A DNA stretch of 64,000 nucleotides from Streptomyces violaceusniger Tu 4113. Lineage in GTDB: Bacteria > Actinomycetota > Actinomycetes > Streptomycetales > Streptomycetaceae. The stretch covers positions 7,254,001 to 7,318,000 of the forward strand of contig NC_015957.1 of assembly GCF_000147815.2 (NCBI RefSeq), given 5' to 3'. Below the pieces are notes generated by a model that saw only the letters and a list, made by a program, of their open reading frames with translations, did no database searches and was not told the origin of the DNA. The position numbers and the translations under genes were made by a program. This document shows, piece after piece, positions 30,688 to 39,720 of this stretch (positions are counted from its first letter, which is position 1; each line of letters begins with the position of its first letter).

Positions 30688-31170
30688 TTACAGGCCGACC
30701 GACTTGAGCATGTTCAGCAGGATGTCGGTGTTCCCGATCGCCGTCTGGAGGGCTTCGCGAGCGGCGCGGAGCTCGTCCGCCTGGGCGGCAAGCGTCTCGA
30801 TGTCGCCAGTGGCCACCGCGCCCTGACTGGCGGAGATCACGCCGAGGAGCGTGTGCAGCCCGGCCGCGGCGTGCGCGGCCGCGACGGGATCGGGCCGGTC
30901 TCCTCGTTCTGGTCCATCAGCCACAGCGGGGTAGTGGCCCGCAGCACCTGCCAGCGTATGAATTCCGCCCGCCTGACCGGCTCCTCGACCCCGGCGCCGG
31001 CGGCGGCCAGCTGCTCCTCCCCCGCCTTGTGCCGGGCGTCGTCGTCGAGCTTCACCGAGTCGGCCAGCACCGCCTCGGTCTGGACAGCCCCGAGCAGCTC
31101 GTTGACCATGCGCACCCGGTAGGCGTCGCTACCGCCGAGGCGGGCGGCCTCAGCGGCGTGCTCGTTAGAG
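30688..31170 (-). pseudogene. Helical protein of unknown function, frameshifted
   Basis: The minus strand reads NEHAAEAARLGGSDAYRVRM, then VNELLGAVQTEAVLADSVKL ... WQVLRATTPLWLMDQNEE. It changes frame near 30890 and ends RPDPVAAAHAAAGLHTLLGV ... NTDILLNMLKSVGL. The all-helical, Ala-rich composition gives no function. The 5' end is missing at about 31170. Confidence 0.6.
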
Positions 31171-31329
31171 GACGTCGATGACCCCGCAGCCTTCTACGCC
31201 ATCCAGGTCTGGGAGAACGCTGACGCCTTCCACGGGCACATGGAGGATGCCGCCAGGTCTGGCATGAGCGAGGCGATCCAGGTCCTGCGCGAGCACCCCA
31301 AGACCGCCGTACTGCGCATCATCAGCTGA
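31168..31329 (+). pseudogene. Antibiotic-biosynthesis-monooxygenase-like C-terminus
   Basis: A frame without start reads EDVDDPAAFYAIQVWENADA, FHGHMEDAARSGMSEAIQVL and TAVLRIIS-stop. The FYxxQVWEN...FxxH pattern is that of ABM/YgiN-type small quinol monooxygenases. The N-terminal half is absent. Confidence 0.65.
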
Positions 31330-31668
31330 TCACACCTCTCGGCCGACGGGTACCGAGCAGCTGGCAGTTCGATGGGCTGATAAGGCAGGACACCCCAACG
31401 AGGGGTCCCGGTAAGAACGCTGTGACCAGCCGCAAACGTGGTCCAGGCTGCGGCGTGGTCGGCCGGTCCGGTGTCGGGGACGATCGCGGCGTGCTTGTCA
31501 GAGAATGCGGCATTGTCTGACATCCTGCGATCAGGCTGCCGTAGGCGTCGACATACCTGGTGGGGTGTTCGGGGGGTTGTGCACAGCCGTGTTGAGGTAG
31601 CCGCACCGCGTCGGCACGAACCCCGTCGGGGCACCGGCCGGGATGCGCCGCTGGAGTTGAGCGCGCGG
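31330..31668. other. Gap before the IS3 element
   Basis: The only plausible coding hint is a minus-strand frame starting near 31521 (MSDNAAFSDKHAAIVPDTGP). It continues WTTFAAGHSVLTGTPRWGV and runs on without a family match, so I do not call it a gene. Confidence 0.3.
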
Positions 31669-31740
31669 GATTGAGGTTCCCCCGAGATGCGGGGAGGGGT
31701 GACAGAGGGTCAGATGGGTCTCACGAGAGGAGCCCAGACG

Positions 31741-32049
31741 ATGCCTGCCCCGAGGAAATACCCGCTGGAGTTGCGTGACCGCGCGGTCCGCATGTGTCGC
31801 GCCGCCGAGCCGAAGCCCGTCATCCGCCGTATGGCAGAGGAACTCGGGGTGCATCACGAGGCTCTGCGCAACTGGATCCGTCAGGCCGAGGCTGATGCCG
31901 GTGAGCGAGGCGACATTCTCACCACCGCCGAGCGTGAGGAGCTGGCTGCTCTGCGGAAGGAGAATGCCCAGCTCAAGCGGGCGAACGAGGTCCTGCGGAC
32001 GGCCTCAGCTTTTTTCGCGGCCCAGCTCGACCCGACCCGGCCCAGGTGA
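31741..32049 (+). CDS. IS3-family OrfA (HTH protein)
   Basis: 102 residues, MPAPRKYPLELRDRAVRMCR. The HTH region (VIRRMAEELGVHHEALRNWI) and leucine-zipper (LAALRKENAQLKRANEVLRT) are both typical. It binds the IS ends and fuses to OrfB by frameshifting in the family. Its end overlaps the orfB start by 4 bases. Confidence 0.9.
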   Translation: MPAPRKYPLELRDRAVRMCRAAEPKPVIRRMAEELGVHHEALRNWIRQAEADAGERGDILTTAEREELAALRKENAQLKRANEVLRTASAFFAAQLDPTRPR

Positions 32050-32969
32050 CCGCGCTCGTCGATGCGCACCCGCACCTGGGGGTCGAGCCCGTACTCCGGG
32101 AACTTTCCATCCCCTCCTCCACCTACTACCGCTGGCGCCAGGCCGAGAAGGAGCCATGCAAGCGACGCCGCCAGGACGCCGAGCTCACCGGGAAGATCCG
32201 GCAGGTCCACGCCGACTCCGGCGGGATCTACGGCTCACCCCGCGTGCACGCCGTCCTCCGGCGTGAAGGCATCCACGTCGGCCGCAAACGCATTGAACGG
32301 CTCATGCGCCAAGCCGGCCTGGCCGGGATCAGTCCCCCGGCGGGGCAAGGGCTTCACCCGACGTGACCCGGACGCGGAACCGGCCCCTGACCTGGTGCAG
32401 CGCGACTTCACCGCGAACGTGCCGAACCGGCTGTGGGTCACGGACCTGACCATGATCGCGACGGAGGAGGGCCCGCTGTGGCTGTCCGCGATCCGCGACG
32501 CGTTCTCCCGCCGGGTGGTGGCCCTGGGAAACCTCCGCCCGCGCAGACGCCGATCTGGTCCTGACCACGCTGGAGTATGCCCTGGCCAGCCGCGAAGTCG
32601 CCCCCGGTGGGCTCATTCACCATGCCGACCACGGCTGTCAGTACACGTCCGTGAAGCTCACGACACGCCTGGTCAGGGCCCGGTATCCAGGCGTCCATGG
32701 GCTCGGTCGGCGACTCGTTCGACAATGCCCTGGCGGAGAACCTGTGGATGGTCATCAAGACCGAGTGCATCCGCGGCCGCGTCTTCCCCACCAGAGCCGA
32801 AGCGAACCTCACGCTCTTCGAGTACATCGACGGCTTCTATAACCCCCGCCGCATCCAGAAACGGCTCGGCTACCTCAGCCCGATCGAGTACGAGGAGAAG
32901 CATTACGCCAGCCAGGCAACGGCCGAACAAGTGAACCTGAAACCACGTCAACCCTCCCTGACCAGCTAG
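32046..32969 (+). pseudogene. IS3-family OrfB transposase, frameshifted
   Basis: ALVDAHPHLGVEPVLRELSI to RQAGLAGIS in frame 1, then RRGKGFTRRDPDAEPAPDLV and WVTDLTMIATEEGPLW in frame 2, then HADHGCQYTSVKL and MGSVGDSFDNALAENLWMVI to the end in frame 3. D, D and E are all encoded, but no continuous protein exists. Confidence 0.88.
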
Positions 32970-33068
32970 TCAGCCACCCCCGTACAGCGGGGGAACCTCA
33001 GATCTCCACCAGCTCGGCGGCTGGCGAACGTCATCGGAGCCGCCCCTGAGAGGGCCATGTTCCGACGC

Positions 33069-33665
33069 TCAGCTGTTGCTGTGCCGACTGCGGTAGGCCG
33101 CGACGCTGGCGCGGTGCGCGCAGGTTCGGGTGCAGTACTGCTTTGAGCCGTTGCGTGAGAGGTCCACGTAGGTGGCCCGGCACTGGAGCCCGGCACATAC
33201 GCCGAGACGAGTCGGACCGAGCGTGGCGATCACGCAAGCCAGCGCGCTGAGCGTGGTCGCGGCCAGGCGCGCCGCGCAGCGGTCGGTGTCGGCGGTGACC
33301 TCGGTCCACCAGCGGTCGTGATCGTGGCGCAGCACCGGAGTGGCGCGACTGCGGCGCAGACCGTCGTTGATCAGGGCCGCAGCTGCGACCGCGTCGGTGC
33401 TGGATCGTTCGAGCACGCCGCGCACCGTCTCGCGCAGTGCGCGGACCTCCGTCAGGTCGGCGCGGGTGAGACGCCGCGAGGGACCGGTCCCCCGGTCCGT
33501 GGCCGAGCTCGACGGCTCGCCCGGTCCGGCAGGCGGATGGTCGGCGAAGAAGTCCTGGAGCTGTTCCACGGTCTCCAGCGCGTCCTCGCCCTTGATCGGC
33601 CTCCAGGTGTTGGCGAGATCGACGGCCGCCTCCACCGCCGATGAGATGTAACACGCATCTAGCAT
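33069..33665 (-). CDS. ABATE-domain/CGNR zinc-finger regulator
   Basis: 198 residues from ATG 33665 (GGAGAC upstream). An N-terminal helical ABATE domain (AVDLANTWRPIKGEDALETV) is followed by a C-terminal zinc finger: CAGLQCRATYVDLSRNGSKQ, then YCTRTCAHRASVAAYRSR, with four cysteines and the N-G motif that gives CGNR its name. Such proteins are probably DNA-binding repressors of neighbouring stress or metabolism genes. It diverges from the MFS pump and epoxide hydrolase at 33.7-36.4 kb across an 80-base gap and probably controls them. Confidence 0.88.
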   Translation of the reverse strand: MLDACYISSAVEAAVDLANTWRPIKGEDALETVEQLQDFFADHPPAGPGEPSSSATDRGTGPSRRLTRADLTEVRALRETVRGVLERSSTDAVAAAALINDGLRRSRATPVLRHDHDRWWTEVTADTDRCAARLAATTLSALACVIATLGPTRLGVCAGLQCRATYVDLSRNGSKQYCTRTCAHRASVAAYRSRHSNS

Positions 33666-33745
33666 TTGACGTGTCTCCTCACCGTTCGTAGCGTGACACC
33701 CGTATTAGCTTTCACATGTCACAACCTACCTGGGTGGAGACGACG

Positions 33746-35188
33746 ATGCCGCAGACGATCCGGTCGGGAGGGCGTCTGGGCGGGGGACCTGCCCACGCCC
33801 CGGACGGGCGCCGGCTGGGACTGATCCTGGGGATGCTGGTGCTGCCGATGTACGTCGCATTGGGCGCCCCGTCGGTGGCGCTGCCGGCAATCGGCCGCGC
33901 GCTCGGAGTGCCGTTCGGGACCACGGCATGGATCCTCGCCGCATGGTCGCTGACCTCGGCACTGGCGATGCCGGTCGCCGGTCGGCTGATGGCCCGGTGG
34001 AGCCCCGTGCGGGTCCTCGTCGCCGGGGTTCTAGCACTCACCGCGGGCTCCGCGCTCGCGGCGGCCGGCCCGACGTTGCCGGTCGTGATCATCGGCCGAC
34101 TGATCGGTGGCGCCGGGGCGGGCGCGACCGTGATCGCCGTCTTCGCCGCGGCCACCGCCCTTCCCGGGCAGCAACGGCTGCGCGCGTTGGGAATCATCGC
34201 AGCCGCCAGCGCGACGGCGTCGGCGTGCGGGACCCTGGTGGGCGGGGCGGTTACCGCGTGGCTGGGGTGGCGTGCCGTACTCGCGATCCCGGTCCTCGCA
34301 CTGCCCCTCCTGCTGGCCGCGTCGGCAGACAGGCCTACGTTCACGCGGATCGGCGGCGGTGAGCGGGACGGCGCGGCCGGGCGACTCGACGTCCTCGGCG
34401 CGGCCGTGCTGTCGGTACTCGCCGGGTCGCTGATCACACTGTTGCAGGCGCACTCGGTCGGACTGCCCGCCGCGGTCACGCTCGTCGTGGCTGCCGCCGG
34501 GGTGCTCGCCGGGGTGGGACTGTGGTGGCGCGTGCGGCGCAGGCCCGACGGGTTCGTGCCTCGGCGGGTGATCGCGGCCCGCGGCGTCCCGGCTGCCGGG
34601 CTCGTCGGTGGGGCGGTCTTCGCCGGCTACTACGGGGTGCTGTTCCTCGCCCCGTCCCTGATCGAGCAGGCTACGGGCGGTGGCGCCCTCGAAGCCGGCG
34701 CGCTGCTGGTCCCGGCCGCCGCCTGCTCGGTGCTGGCAGGGCGGCTGGCCGGCACCGTGACCGCACGGTTCACCGCGTGGCAGGTGTCGGCCGGGCTTGC
34801 GGCACTCACCGTCATCGGCGTGCTCGTGGTCGGGGTGTTCACCGGGCCGACCAGGGTCATCGTCGGCGTGGCGCTGACCGTGAGCGGGTTCGCCGGCGCC
34901 CAGACCGTGCTCGTGGGCCTTGCACCGGAACTGGTCACCGCACACGACCGCGACACCGCACAGGGCCTGCTCACCTTCATGGTCAACCTGGGTGGCGGGA
35001 TCGGCCCGGCCGCTGTCGCGGGTCTGTCCGGCATCGTGTCGGTGCCGGTAGCCCTCGCCGTGCTCGCGGTCCTCCCTCTGGCCGGACTCGTCCTCAGCGT
35101 GACCCGACGCCCCGGCGCCCGACATCCACCGGAACCTCACGACACCGTCAACTCTCAACCCGTCACCTTTCACCCCGGCAAGTCCTGA
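33746..35188 (+). CDS. MFS transporter (DHA2-like drug efflux)
   Basis: 480 residues from ATG 33746, which has GGTGGAG seven bases upstream; ATG 33716 adds ten residues but lacks a ribosome site. About 14 hydrophobic segments. Motif A-like GRLMARWSPVRVLVAGVLAL lies after helix 2 and motif C-like TASACGTLVGGAVTAWLGWR in helix 5. It should export small hydrophobic compounds using the proton gradient. The epoxide hydrolase follows 17 bases after its stop, so the two are an operon opposite the CGNR regulator. Confidence 0.9.
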   Translation: MPQTIRSGGRLGGGPAHAPDGRRLGLILGMLVLPMYVALGAPSVALPAIGRALGVPFGTTAWILAAWSLTSALAMPVAGRLMARWSPVRVLVAGVLALTAGSALAAAGPTLPVVIIGRLIGGAGAGATVIAVFAAATALPGQQRLRALGIIAAASATASACGTLVGGAVTAWLGWRAVLAIPVLALPLLLAASADRPTFTRIGGGERDGAAGRLDVLGAAVLSVLAGSLITLLQAHSVGLPAAVTLVVAAAGVLAGVGLWWRVRRRPDGFVPRRVIAARGVPAAGLVGGAVFAGYYGVLFLAPSLIEQATGGGALEAGALLVPAAACSVLAGRLAGTVTARFTAWQVSAGLAALTVIGVLVVGVFTGPTRVIVGVALTVSGFAGAQTVLVGLAPELVTAHDRDTAQGLLTFMVNLGGGIGPAAVAGLSGIVSVPVALAVLAVLPLAGLVLSVTRRPGARHPPEPHDTVNSQPVTFHPGKS

Positions 35189-35205
35189 CAGAACAGGAGC
35201 CAGCT

Positions 35206-36378
35206 GTGGCCGCCGAGCCATTTGAGGTCAGCATCACCGAAGCCGAGATCGCGGATCTGCGTGAACGGTTGCGACGAACGCGGTGGCCCGAGCCCGAGCC
35301 GGTGGACGACTGGTCACAAGGGTTGCCGCTGGCCTATGCACAGGAGCTGTGCCGCAGCTGGGCCGAGGACTACGACTTCGGGTTCGCCGAGCGGCTGAAC
35401 GTTTTCCCGCAGTACCGCGACACCATCGACGGGCTGGGCATCCACTTCCTGCACGTCCGCTCGCCGGAGCCAGACGCGTTCCCGCTGGTGCTCACGCACG
35501 GCTGGCCGGGTTCGGTGCTCGAGTTCCTGGGTGTCCTCGGACCACTGACCGACCCACGCGCACACGGCGGGGACCCGGCGGACGCATTCCACGTGGTCGC
35601 GCCGTCGTTGCCCGGGTACGGCTGGAGCGACAAGCCGACGAGGACCGGGTGGGGTGTCACGCGCATCGCGCGCGCCTGGGACACGTTGATGGTGTCGCTG
35701 GGTTACGAGCGTTACGGCGCGCAGGGCGGTGACTGGGGTTCGGCGGTGTCCGGCGCGCTCGGCGAGGTGGCGCCCGAGCGGGTCGTCGGCGTGCACCTGA
35801 ACATGGGGTCCGTGGCGCTGGGCACGTTCGACGACCCGACGCCCACTGAACGAGCGAACCTCGAGGCTGAGAAGGAGTTCCAGCGCACCGGCCGGGGGTA
35901 CTCGGGGCAGCAGGCGACCCGGCCGCAGACGCTCGGCTACGGCCTCACCGACTCCCCGGCCGGCCAGGCTGCCTGGATCGCCGAGAAGTTTCAGGCCTGG
36001 ACGGACCACGACGGCAACCACGAGGACGCGGTGTCGCGGCAGAAGATCCTCGACGAAATCTCGGTCTACTGGTTCACCGCGTCGGCCACCTCGTCCGCGC
36101 GCCTGTACTGGGAAAGCTTCGCCCACTTCCGGGACAAGGTCACCGCGCCGTCCGGGCTGTCGATCTACCCCCGCGACATCACCCGCCCGTCCCGGCGGGA
36201 GGCCGAACTGCGGTTCACCGACCTGCGCTGGTTCGAGCAACTGCCGCGAGGCGGCCATTTCGCCGCGCTGGAGCAGCCGGAGTCGCTGGTCGAACAGGTG
36301 CGTGGGTTCTTCCGCCTTGTCCGCTGGCCAGGCATCGACCAGGAGCCACAGACAGGGGCCGGTCACGACGCACCGTGA
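35206..36378 (+). CDS. Epoxide hydrolase (EHN plus alpha/beta hydrolase)
   Basis: 390 residues from GTG 35206 (CAGGAG upstream). The N-terminal EHN domain (FEVSITEAEIADLRERLRRT ... WPEPEPVDDW) is typical of the microsomal-type family. The alpha/beta fold carries HGWPGS (98-103, oxyanion hole), nucleophile D176 in GGDWGS, and the catalytic His in LPRGGHFAALEQPE. It opens epoxides to diols. Co-transcribed with the efflux pump, it may detoxify or modify an epoxide-bearing compound that the pump exports; this pairing is inference. A long upstream extension in this frame is only the MFS shadow. Confidence 0.92.
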   Translation: MAAEPFEVSITEAEIADLRERLRRTRWPEPEPVDDWSQGLPLAYAQELCRSWAEDYDFGFAERLNVFPQYRDTIDGLGIHFLHVRSPEPDAFPLVLTHGWPGSVLEFLGVLGPLTDPRAHGGDPADAFHVVAPSLPGYGWSDKPTRTGWGVTRIARAWDTLMVSLGYERYGAQGGDWGSAVSGALGEVAPERVVGVHLNMGSVALGTFDDPTPTERANLEAEKEFQRTGRGYSGQQATRPQTLGYGLTDSPAGQAAWIAEKFQAWTDHDGNHEDAVSRQKILDEISVYWFTASATSSARLYWESFAHFRDKVTAPSGLSIYPRDITRPSRREAELRFTDLRWFEQLPRGGHFAALEQPESLVEQVRGFFRLVRWPGIDQEPQTGAGHDAP

Positions 36379-36484
36379 CCGCACACCTAACCAGCAGTGA
36401 TCAGCTCGTGGCACGGTTCGGCAGGCCTGAACGGTCATTCTGACCGGCCGACGGACGCCTCATCGAGGGGTGTGACCCAGATGC

Positions 36485-36588
36485 GGGTCAAAGGGGCAAT
36501 GAGTTGATCTTGAGGCCCTGACGGGCATCCGGGCTCACTCAGTGCTGTCGGCTTCCTCGGCGAGGATGCGGTAGACGGTGGCGACCGA
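36485..36588 (-). repeat. 104-bp direct repeat, copy 2
   Basis: Identical to 30521-30624 and in the same orientation. This copy is joined to more of the resolvase gene, so it is the parent sequence. Confidence 0.85.
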
Positions 36589-36828
36589 CGGGTGTTCGCC
36601 CTTGTTCTTGCCCGAGGTGATGACGAGCTTCTGGGCGATCTGCGGGACGGGGACGCCGTTGGCCCGCAAGGACCGGGCGTAGGCGGCCATGTCGTCGTCG
36701 ACGACCTTGGGCCTGCCGCCGTGTCGGCCGCGTTCGCGGGCTGATGCCTGGCCTTCGAGGGACTTCTCCCGGATGTACTCGCGCTCGGACTCGGCCATGC
36801 CGGCGAAGAACGCGATGAAGTTTCCCCG
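36535..36828 (-). pseudogene. Serine recombinase (resolvase), C-terminal part
   Basis: Reads GNFIAFFAGMAESEREYIRE, KSLEGQASARERGRHGGRPK, then an HTH VPVPQIAQKLVITSGKNKGE and HPSVATVYRILAEEADSTE. It is the E-helix and DNA-binding tail of a Tn3-type resolvase; the catalytic Ser domain is missing. Cut at 36828 by the IS1182 target duplication. The bases beyond that element (38616 on) are IS3, so truncation preceded the IS1182 insertion. Confidence 0.85.
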
Positions 36829-36832
36829 TGGT

Positions 36833-38611
36833 CGACCCTGCTGGCCAATTCACATGGCGGCTGCGAGTTCGCGGCGGAGGCGCGTGAGGCGTGAGGTCCA
36901 GGCTCCGGAGGGTGGGATACCGGCGAGCCAGGCGTCGGTGCGGACGAGGTTGAGGGCGGTCGCAGTCAGCATGTGCTGGAGATGAGTGCGGGCGAGCCCG
37001 CGGTAACGGGCCCGGTGGACATCACAGCGGCTGGACGCCTGGGCCATGGTGCTCTCGACGCCGGCCCGCAGCGCATAGCGCTCCTTCCACGCGTCGGTGG
37101 CCTGCTCGGCGCGGATCCGCTGCTGTGTCTCCAACTGCTCACGGGGCCGGAAAGTCATGGCGCGCGCGTTGCGCTCGGAGCGGGTGCAGCGGGATCGGTC
37201 CGGGCAGGTGGTGCAGTCCGGGAGACGGAAGGTGACCTGGATGATGGGGAGTCCGTCGCGGCTGTGGGCTTCGCGCCAGTACCGGCTCTGTTTGCCGTTG
37301 GGGCAGGTGACGTGCCGGTTGTCGAAGTCGATGGTGAAGTCGCGCAGGTCGAACGCGTCGGGGTCGCGGGCCTGCCAGCCCGAGTCGGGTGGGAGCGGCC
37401 CGGTCAGAGTGATGCCGTTGTTCGCGGCGGTGATGACGTGGTCGACGCTGACGTAGGCGGCGTCCACGAGTTCCTCCTTGGGCGCCCGCCCGGCGGCCGT
37501 GAGGGCCTGGTGGCGTCCAGCGGTGGTCTCCACGTCCGCGCGGCTGGCCTCGGTGGTCTCGACGTGCACGATCAGGCGGGGCTTGTCGGGCGTGGCGGTC
37601 TCGGTGAAGTGGGCCTTGTAGCCGCGCCAGGCCATGCCCCGCTTGATGCTGTAGCGGGCCTCGGTGTCGTACGGGCTGCCGATCGAGAGCGATCCCGGCG
37701 GCAGGTCCTTGGCTGCCCGCAGCACGCAGGCCCCGTTGTCGGCGCACTGGTACTGCTGGACCCAGACCTGTCGCAGCACCTGTACGGCGGGAACTTCCCG
37801 GATCCAGCCCGGCGCATGCGCCGCGTAGGCGGCGGCCAGCAGGCGCCGGCCATCCTGGCCGACCGTGCGGGCGAGCGCATCACGGGTGGCCTCGGTCCTC
37901 GGCAGCCGATAGTCGCTGGCCCGCCGCTCGTAACGGTCCCACCAGTCGAGCGAGGTGTGCAGGATCAGCCACCCAGGCGCGGCTGCCGCCAGGGCCTCCA
38001 GCGCGGCCCGCATGGTCTCCACCACGAGCTCCAGCCGGTTAAGCAACCGGATATTCGCCACCACGTGCGTGGCATCGGTGCGCTGCACACCCCCGGCCCC
38101 GAGCAGCTGCCGTTCGGCGAGCAACTCAAGGGTCCGCTCCAGAAGACGGCCCGCGGACTCCTGCTCGACCAGGCGGGTACGGAACTCGCTGAGCACGGAA
38201 GAGTCGAAGCCGGCATCGGTCAACTCCAGCCCCAGACAGTACTTCCAGTCGATCCTGCCGCGTACCGCGTCGGCGGCCTGCCGGTCGGTCAGTCCCTCGG
38301 CGTACTGCAGAACCGCTACCATCCCCAGGAACCCCGGCGACAAGGCCGGATGCCCTCGTCGCGCAAACAGATCGGCGAACTGCGCATCCGTGAAGATCTC
38401 ACCCAGCGCGTCCCGGACCCGCATCGCGAACGTCCCACGCGGGAAGGCGGCACGAGCCACCACAGCCGTCCACTCCGGAACCTCACGCACAGACCGCGGC
38501 CACATAGACATCGAGGAACCCCGTTCATCGGCTCCCCGCGCCAGACTTACGCATCCGTGATCCCCCGTCGAAGAACAGCTGAACCGCCATGTGAATTGGC
38601 CAGCAGGGTCG
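36833..38611 (-). mobile_element. Intact IS1182-family element with TGGT target duplication
   Basis: Perfect 28-base terminal inverted repeats (36833-36860 and 38584-38611), core CTGGCCAATTCACATGGCGG. TGGT is duplicated at 36829-36832 and 38612-38615. Length 1779 bases. Perfect ends, target duplication and an open transposase suggest recent arrival and possible activity. Confidence 0.93.
36850..38511 (-). CDS. IS1182-family transposase
   Basis: 553 residues, full length. N-terminal DUF772-type domain (ALGEIFTDAQFADLFARRGH ... LSPGFLGMVAVLQYAEGLTD, RQAADAVRGRIDWKYCLGLE). First catalytic region RTDATHVVANIRLLNR; second LVDAAYVSVDH; the zinc-like CTTCPDRSRCTRSERNAR; and a C-terminal AGVESTMAQASSRCDVHRAR containing the catalytic Glu. 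It cuts and pastes the surrounding element. The reading frame has no lesions. Confidence 0.93.
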   Translation of the reverse strand: MSMWPRSVREVPEWTAVVARAAFPRGTFAMRVRDALGEIFTDAQFADLFARRGHPALSPGFLGMVAVLQYAEGLTDRQAADAVRGRIDWKYCLGLELTDAGFDSSVLSEFRTRLVEQESAGRLLERTLELLAERQLLGAGGVQRTDATHVVANIRLLNRLELVVETMRAALEALAAAAPGWLILHTSLDWWDRYERRASDYRLPRTEATRDALARTVGQDGRRLLAAAYAAHAPGWIREVPAVQVLRQVWVQQYQCADNGACVLRAAKDLPPGSLSIGSPYDTEARYSIKRGMAWRGYKAHFTETATPDKPRLIVHVETTEASRADVETTAGRHQALTAAGRAPKEELVDAAYVSVDHVITAANNGITLTGPLPPDSGWQARDPDAFDLRDFTIDFDNRHVTCPNGKQSRYWREAHSRDGLPIIQVTFRLPDCTTCPDRSRCTRSERNARAMTFRPREQLETQQRIRAEQATDAWKERYALRAGVESTMAQASSRCDVHRARYRGLARTHLQHMLTATALNLVRTDAWLAGIPPSGAWTSRLTRLRRELAAAM

Positions 38612-38615
38612 TGGT

Positions 38616-39606
38616 CTTGGACACTCGATCTCTATGTTGTGAGGGTGTGCTGATGTCGCTGTCTGGTCTCGGCTGGGGTGAGGTAGCCGAAGACCTTGTG
38701 CTTGCGCAGACGGCGGCGGTTATAGAAGGTCTCGATGAAGGCGAAGACCTCGGCGCGAGCGGTGGCCCGGTCAGGCCATGTCCGGGTGCCGATCTCTTCT
38801 TTGAGCAGGGCCCAGAAGCTCTCCGCGGCGGCATTGTCGAAGCGTGATCCGGTGCGGCCGCAGCTTTGACGCAGGCTCAATCGCTTATCACGCGTCGGAA
38901 TTCGGCTGAGGTGTATTCGCTTCCGCGATCCGAGTGTGTGATGCATCCGGGCTGCAGGCCGGCCCGGCCGTGTGCCATCCGCAGGGCGTCGATGACCAAG
39001 GAGGCGCGGTGGTGGCCGGCCATGGCGTAGCCGACGACCTCGCGGGTGGCCAGGTCCAGCCAGCAGGCGAGGTAGAGCCAGCCCTCGGCGGTGGGCAGGC
39101 AGGTGATGTCGCCGACCAGCCTGGTGCCGGGACGGTCCGCGTGGAAGTCGCGGCCGATCAGGTCCGGGGCGGGCCGGATGGTGGCGTCCGGCCGCGTCAG
39201 CGAGCGCCGCCTGCGGCGATGGGCCCCCTGGATGCCCCTCTCGCGCATCAGACGGGCGACCCGCTTGCGGTTCACCGGCCGCCCCAGGCGCCGCAGTTCG
39301 GCATGGACCCGCGGGATGCCGTAGGTGTTGGGGGAGGCGACGTGGATGACGGTGATCTCGTGGGCCAGGGCCTCGTCGGCGGCCTGCCGGGCAGCCCGGG
39401 GTTTCGCCGCCGCGAGCCAGGCGTAGAAGGAGGAGCGGGCCACCTTCAGCAGCCGGCGCAGGAAAGCGACACCGTGAGTGGTCTTCTCCGCCTCGATGAA
39501 CGCGTACATCTCGTTCATCGATCGCTCTCCTTCGCGAAGAAGACCGCGGCTTTTCGCAGCACCTCGATGGTCTGCGCCTGTTCGGCGTTCTGCCTGCGCA
39601 GCCGTC
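38616..39606 (-). pseudogene. IS3-family element remnant (orfA tail and broken orfB)
   Basis: OrfA tail RLRRQNAEQAQTIEVLRKAA to FFAKESDR-stop (39515-39606). OrfB starts ATG 39518 (NEMYAFIEAEKTTHGVAFLR), contains GDITCLPTAEGWLYLACWLD and HSDRGSEYTSAEFRRVIS, then stops at 38877. SRFDNAAAESFWALLKEEIG to YLTPAETRQRH follows in another frame. The right end of the IS, with most of orfA, is missing. Confidence 0.86.
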
Positions 39607-39720
39607 CTCTTCGTACTTCTCTTGATCCATATCCAGCTGGCCCAGGTCCTCCGCCCACATGTATTCGCCTGCGTCTTCTGGGCCCGAGGCTTCCGTGAAT
39701 CTCATACTCGAAACGGTCAC
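39607..39720 (-). CDS. Start of a small acidic protein, truncated by IS3
   Basis: ATG 39720 overlaps the stop of the upstream gene (ATGA), giving MTVSSMRFTEASGPEDAGEY, then MWAEDLGQLDMDQEKYEE before IS3 sequence takes over. About 38 genuine codons, strongly acidic, no known family. Its coupling to the 187-aa gene suggests a two-gene operon whose second gene was broken by the IS. Confidence 0.5.

Larger units (their letters stand above)
31672..33000 (+). mobile_element. IS3-family element with 3-bp target duplication
   Basis: Ends TGAGGTTCCCCCG at 31672 and, inverted, CGGGGGAACCTCA at 32988-33000. Direct repeats GAT at 31669-31671 and 33001-33003 are a typical IS3 target duplication. The element is 1329 bases. 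OrfA is intact; orfB is broken. Confidence 0.87.

Noticed and set aside
34522..35205. Upstream extension of the epoxide hydrolase frame (228 codons)
   Set aside because: It overlaps the MFS gene in another frame, is Arg-rich and unlike the family; GTG 35206 has a ribosome site and gives the normal EHN start.
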